From the NCBI GenBank assembly GCA_902494815.1, contig CABUVB010000015.1:1-18215 (forward strand): a stretch of 18,215 nucleotides of DNA. Reading direction: 5' to 3'. Source of the DNA: an uncultured Collinsella sp. (GTDB lineage: Bacteria > Actinomycetota > Coriobacteriia > Coriobacteriales > Coriobacteriaceae). This document shows positions 16,036 to 18,215 of this stretch, piece by piece. Made by a program: the position numbers and the translations under genes. The notes under the pieces are model-generated. The model did no database searches. It was given only the letters and a program-made list of their open reading frames with translations, and had not been told where the DNA came from. Each line of letters opens with the position of its first letter. The stretch's first letter is position 1.

Positions 16036-17277
16036 ATGTCTACCGTGAAAAGGGGCGAAGTTCCCACTCTGTTTGAGTCACCGTTGCATTGCTGCGGATG
16101 CGGGGCGTGTGCCGCCGCTTGCCCGAAAGGCGCCATCGCCATGTCCGAGGGCAAGGACGGGTTCATTCTTCCTGTAATTGACGGCGATCTATGTATCGGT
16201 TGCGGCGCCTGCACGAGGGCGTGCGGCCTCAACCGGGGGATAGGCTCCAATTCCGCTGGACCGTTCTTTGCCGCTGCCGGTAGGGATGATGTCTCGGAGT
16301 CCGCTTCTGGCGGAGTCTTCGGTGCCGTTGCGCGTGAGCTTATTTCTTCTGGCGGCGTCGCATATGGTGCTGCTTATGAGCGTGAGGGGAATACGCTTCG
16401 AGTGTTGCACCGTCGTGCGGCGAGCGTTGATGAGCTTCGCCCGCTTCTTAATTCAAAATACGTGCAGAGCGATGCTAGAGTTTGCTTTGCCGATGTTAAG
16501 GCGGATCTTCGTGAGGGCAGGCAGGTCCTGTTCTGCGGAACACCCTGCCAAGTCGCCGGCCTTAGGGGCTTTCTCGGACGCGATTATGGGAACCTGACAA
16601 CCGTTGACCTGGTCTGCCACGGCGTCCCTTCCGGCCGCATGTTCGCGGACTGCGTTGAGGGCTATGGCAAACAGCTTGGGTCTCCCGTGGTTGATTTCCG
16701 GTTTAGGTGCAAGCGCGAGGGGTGGGGCAACTCTCTCCTTCTTTTTCTTTTTCTTGAGAACGGAAGAGAGGTCACCATTCCTGCGTCGAAATCCCCCTAC
16801 TACGACATGTTCTTGAACCTCAAGACGCTTCGCGACAGCTGCTATAGGTGCCCCTATGCAGGGAAATTTCGCGCCGGCGATCTTACTATCGGCGATTATT
16901 GGGGCGTCGATGTAAACAGGCCCGACGTCCTGAAGGATGCCGAGAAGTTCAATCAGATGAAGGGCGTTTCCTGCCTGCTGGTGAATAACGAACGCGGCAG
17001 GGAGTTTATTGAATCCAGCAAGGCTCTGGACTTGTACCCTGTCGAATTTGACGATATCGCTAAGGGCAACGATCAGCTCCGCCACCCGAGCGCTCTTCCA
17101 AAAGACAGACAGCTCTATATTGACGCATATGTCGAAGGTGGTTGGCATTCCGTTGAGTGTATGTATAAAAGGCGAGAGCGTGGAATAATTTTCTATACCA
17201 AGAAATTAGTAAGAAGGCTTCTCCCTGAATCATGTCGGGAGATTGTCAAAATGTATTTAAAGGGTCTTGCAGGCTAG
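16036..17277 (+). CDS. F420-hydrogenase/dehydrogenase beta-subunit-like iron-sulfur oxidoreductase
   Basis: The protein has 413 aa. Two [4Fe-4S] ferredoxin motifs open it: Cys19, 22, 25, 29 (then Pro) and Cys53, 56, 59, 63. The FrhB/FdhB domains follow, with CGTPCQ at 167-172, DLVCHGVPS, a DSCYRCPYA Cys pair, and LTIGDYWG. Relatives often sit beside polysaccharide pyruvyl transferase in surface-polymer loci. The reaction there is unknown; F420 or flavin redox chemistry on a sugar or isoprenoid intermediate is only inference. GGGGGA lies 7 bases before the ATG and 12 bases separate it from the flippase. It appears to be the last gene of the locus. Its TAG stop overlaps the stop of the convergent gene, and no terminator hairpin lies between them. 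Confidence 0.92.
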   Translation: MSTVKRGEVPTLFESPLHCCGCGACAAACPKGAIAMSEGKDGFILPVIDGDLCIGCGACTRACGLNRGIGSNSAGPFFAAAGRDDVSESASGGVFGAVARELISSGGVAYGAAYEREGNTLRVLHRRAASVDELRPLLNSKYVQSDARVCFADVKADLREGRQVLFCGTPCQVAGLRGFLGRDYGNLTTVDLVCHGVPSGRMFADCVEGYGKQLGSPVVDFRFRCKREGWGNSLLLFLFLENGREVTIPASKSPYYDMFLNLKTLRDSCYRCPYAGKFRAGDLTIGDYWGVDVNRPDVLKDAEKFNQMKGVSCLLVNNERGREFIESSKALDLYPVEFDDIAKGNDQLRHPSALPKDRQLYIDAYVEGGWHSVECMYKRRERGIIFYTKKLVRRLLPESCREIVKMYLKGLAG

Positions 17278-18215
17278 GTAAGGACCCACGCCTGGGCGGG
17301 CCCCCCGTTGGGCTCGTAGAGCCATACCGTGTTGCCCTCCGAGGTACGCTGCCCCCGGTCGTCCAGCGCCAGCCCGGAGGCGGACGTGAACGAGTGGCGG
17401 CCTCCGCCCAGGTCCGAGACGCGCCACAGCTGCGAGGCGGAGCCGTCCGCCTCGGCCAGCACCGCCCGGTTGCCCGACTCGGTCAGCAGGAGGCCGCCCG
17501 AGGAGATCCTGTAGAGGCCCGTCGCCCCGTCGCGCTCGAGGTAGAGGGCGCCCGCGTCCGAGGACAGCGAGCAGCCCGATGCGGAGGCCGACACGGCCAT
17601 CCGGTCGTCGAGGGCGGTCGCGAGGCGGTAGGGGCCGTCGTCAATCACACTTCCCAATGCTGCTGTTTTGTATTCAGCCTTCAGGTCGTACTTAGCGTTC
17701 CATTTGCTGTTCGATTCTTTTGTGACGTTAGACGTCGCCGTTAGATTAACTTTTGCGCCATCAGTCTTCCACTCCCTCTGATTCATCGCATAAGCAACAA
17801 TCCCATTCTGAATTCCCGAAATACTCGGCGGGAAGGACTGGTTGTCGGCATCGATAGAAAAGCTCTCTTCCTTGGCATCCAGGTGCCGCTGAATGCGGTC
17901 GGCATATTTCTTGGCCCATTCATCGACTTTGCCATTTCTCACAAAGTAATTGTTGGATAGATCTGTCGAGCGGTAGGCGTAGTCGGCCTTCTGGTAGTTA
18001 GCCGTGTGGTCGGAGTGGGCGATTGCCATGAGCTCGTCGGTCAGGCCAAAGTACAGATGGCGCTGGTCCAGGTCTCCGTACCAGTTGTCGCTGGTGTCGT
18101 CCCAGGTTAGGTCCATCTGGCACCATTTGCCGTCGATCTTTACGGCGTTCCAGGTGTGGCCGTTGCCGGTGATGCGGCCGTTGGCGATGCCCGCGGCGTC
18201 AAGGAGCTTGGAGTA
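17274..18215 (-). CDS. Transglutaminase-like protein with C-terminal ricin-type lectin domain (5' end outside window)
   Basis: Only the last 313 residues are present; the frame stays open to the window edge, so the internal ATG at 18116 is not the start. The visible N-terminal part reads GHTWNAVKIDGKW, then MDLTWDD: the His and Asp of a transglutaminase-like (papain-fold) triad, with the Cys lying upstream out of view. A linker of about 130 residues follows. The last about 110 residues resemble a beta-trefoil lectin with SQLWRV and AQAWVLT as Q-x-W repeats. Such proteins are usually secreted or surface-bound; the signal peptide would be outside the window. The lectin-coding DNA is about 75% GC in one line, against about 45% in the linker. 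Function (protein crosslinking, peptidase or carbohydrate binding) is open. Confidence 0.82.
   Translation of the reverse strand, partial: YSKLLDAAGIANGRITGNGHTWNAVKIDGKWCQMDLTWDDTSDNWYGDLDQRHLYFGLTDELMAIAHSDHTANYQKADYAYRSTDLSNNYFVRNGKVDEWAKKYADRIQRHLDAKEESFSIDADNQSFPPSISGIQNGIVAYAMNQREWKTDGAKVNLTATSNVTKESNSKWNAKYDLKAEYKTAALGSVIDDGPYRLATALDDRMAVSASASGCSLSSDAGALYLERDGATGLYRISSGGLLLTESGNRAVLAEADGSASQLWRVSDLGGGRHSFTSASGLALDDRGQRTSEGNTVWLYEPNGGPAQAWVLT

Overview
The window reads as a chromosomal segment of a high-GC anaerobe, most plausibly a gut Coriobacteriia member (Collinsella-like). That placement is an inference from the GC-rich codon use of the housekeeping genes, the three-gene set of GlpA-like protein, FAD/NAD oxidoreductase and DUF1667 protein, and a capsule locus led by a NusG-like protein. 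No rRNA, tRNA, CRISPR array or intact mobile element is visible.

Left part (1-3318, minus strand): a tight three-gene operon. It encodes a GlpA-like FAD oxidoreductase with a C-terminal BFD-type [2Fe-2S] domain, a FAD/NAD(P) disulfide-reductase-fold oxidoreductase, and a small Cys-rich DUF1667 protein. Gaps are 1 and 4 bases. A perfect 7+1+7 palindrome lies just upstream of the first gene. The next roughly 400 bases hold no gene but contain two copies of an inverted-repeat unit spaced exactly 81 bases apart.

Middle part (3726-6248, plus strand): a small membrane-anchored double zinc-ribbon protein, then thrS. ThrS has lost most of the usual N-terminal TGS domain but keeps the editing and catalytic zinc residues. 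A 9-bp perfect inverted repeat sits between its -10 box and its ribosome binding site. Two strong hairpin terminators follow.

Right part (6249-17277, plus strand): a capsule or exopolysaccharide locus of the Wzx/Wzy type. Order: promoter region, LoaP/UpxY-like NusG-family antiterminator, initiating undecaprenyl-phosphate sugar transferase, two GT2 glycosyltransferases, an unrecognised 55-aa ORF, an EpsG-type Wzy polymerase, a GT2, a 400-base gap, another GT2, polysaccharide pyruvyl transferase, Wzx flippase, and an iron-sulfur F420-hydrogenase-beta-like oxidoreductase. Together these would start a repeat unit on lipid carrier, extend and decorate it, flip it and polymerise it. Base composition falls clearly in the centre of the locus (about 30% GC in one line near 10.3 kb, against well over 60% in thrS), as expected for a horizontally exchanged cassette.

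The most interesting signal is upstream of the antiterminator gene. A TATAAT box lies between two perfect 15-bp inverted repeats (6261-6275 and 6368-6382), downstream of a bidirectional terminator. This is the layout of the invertible, phase-variable capsule promoters known from Bacteroides. A G8 tract between the antiterminator gene and the first sugar transferase is a second possible variation point.

Right edge (17274-18215, minus strand): the 3' part of a transglutaminase-like protein with a C-terminal ricin-type lectin domain. It converges on the capsule locus so tightly that both stop codons share one CTAG. Its lectin-coding part is far more GC-rich than the part before it, suggesting a mosaic gene.
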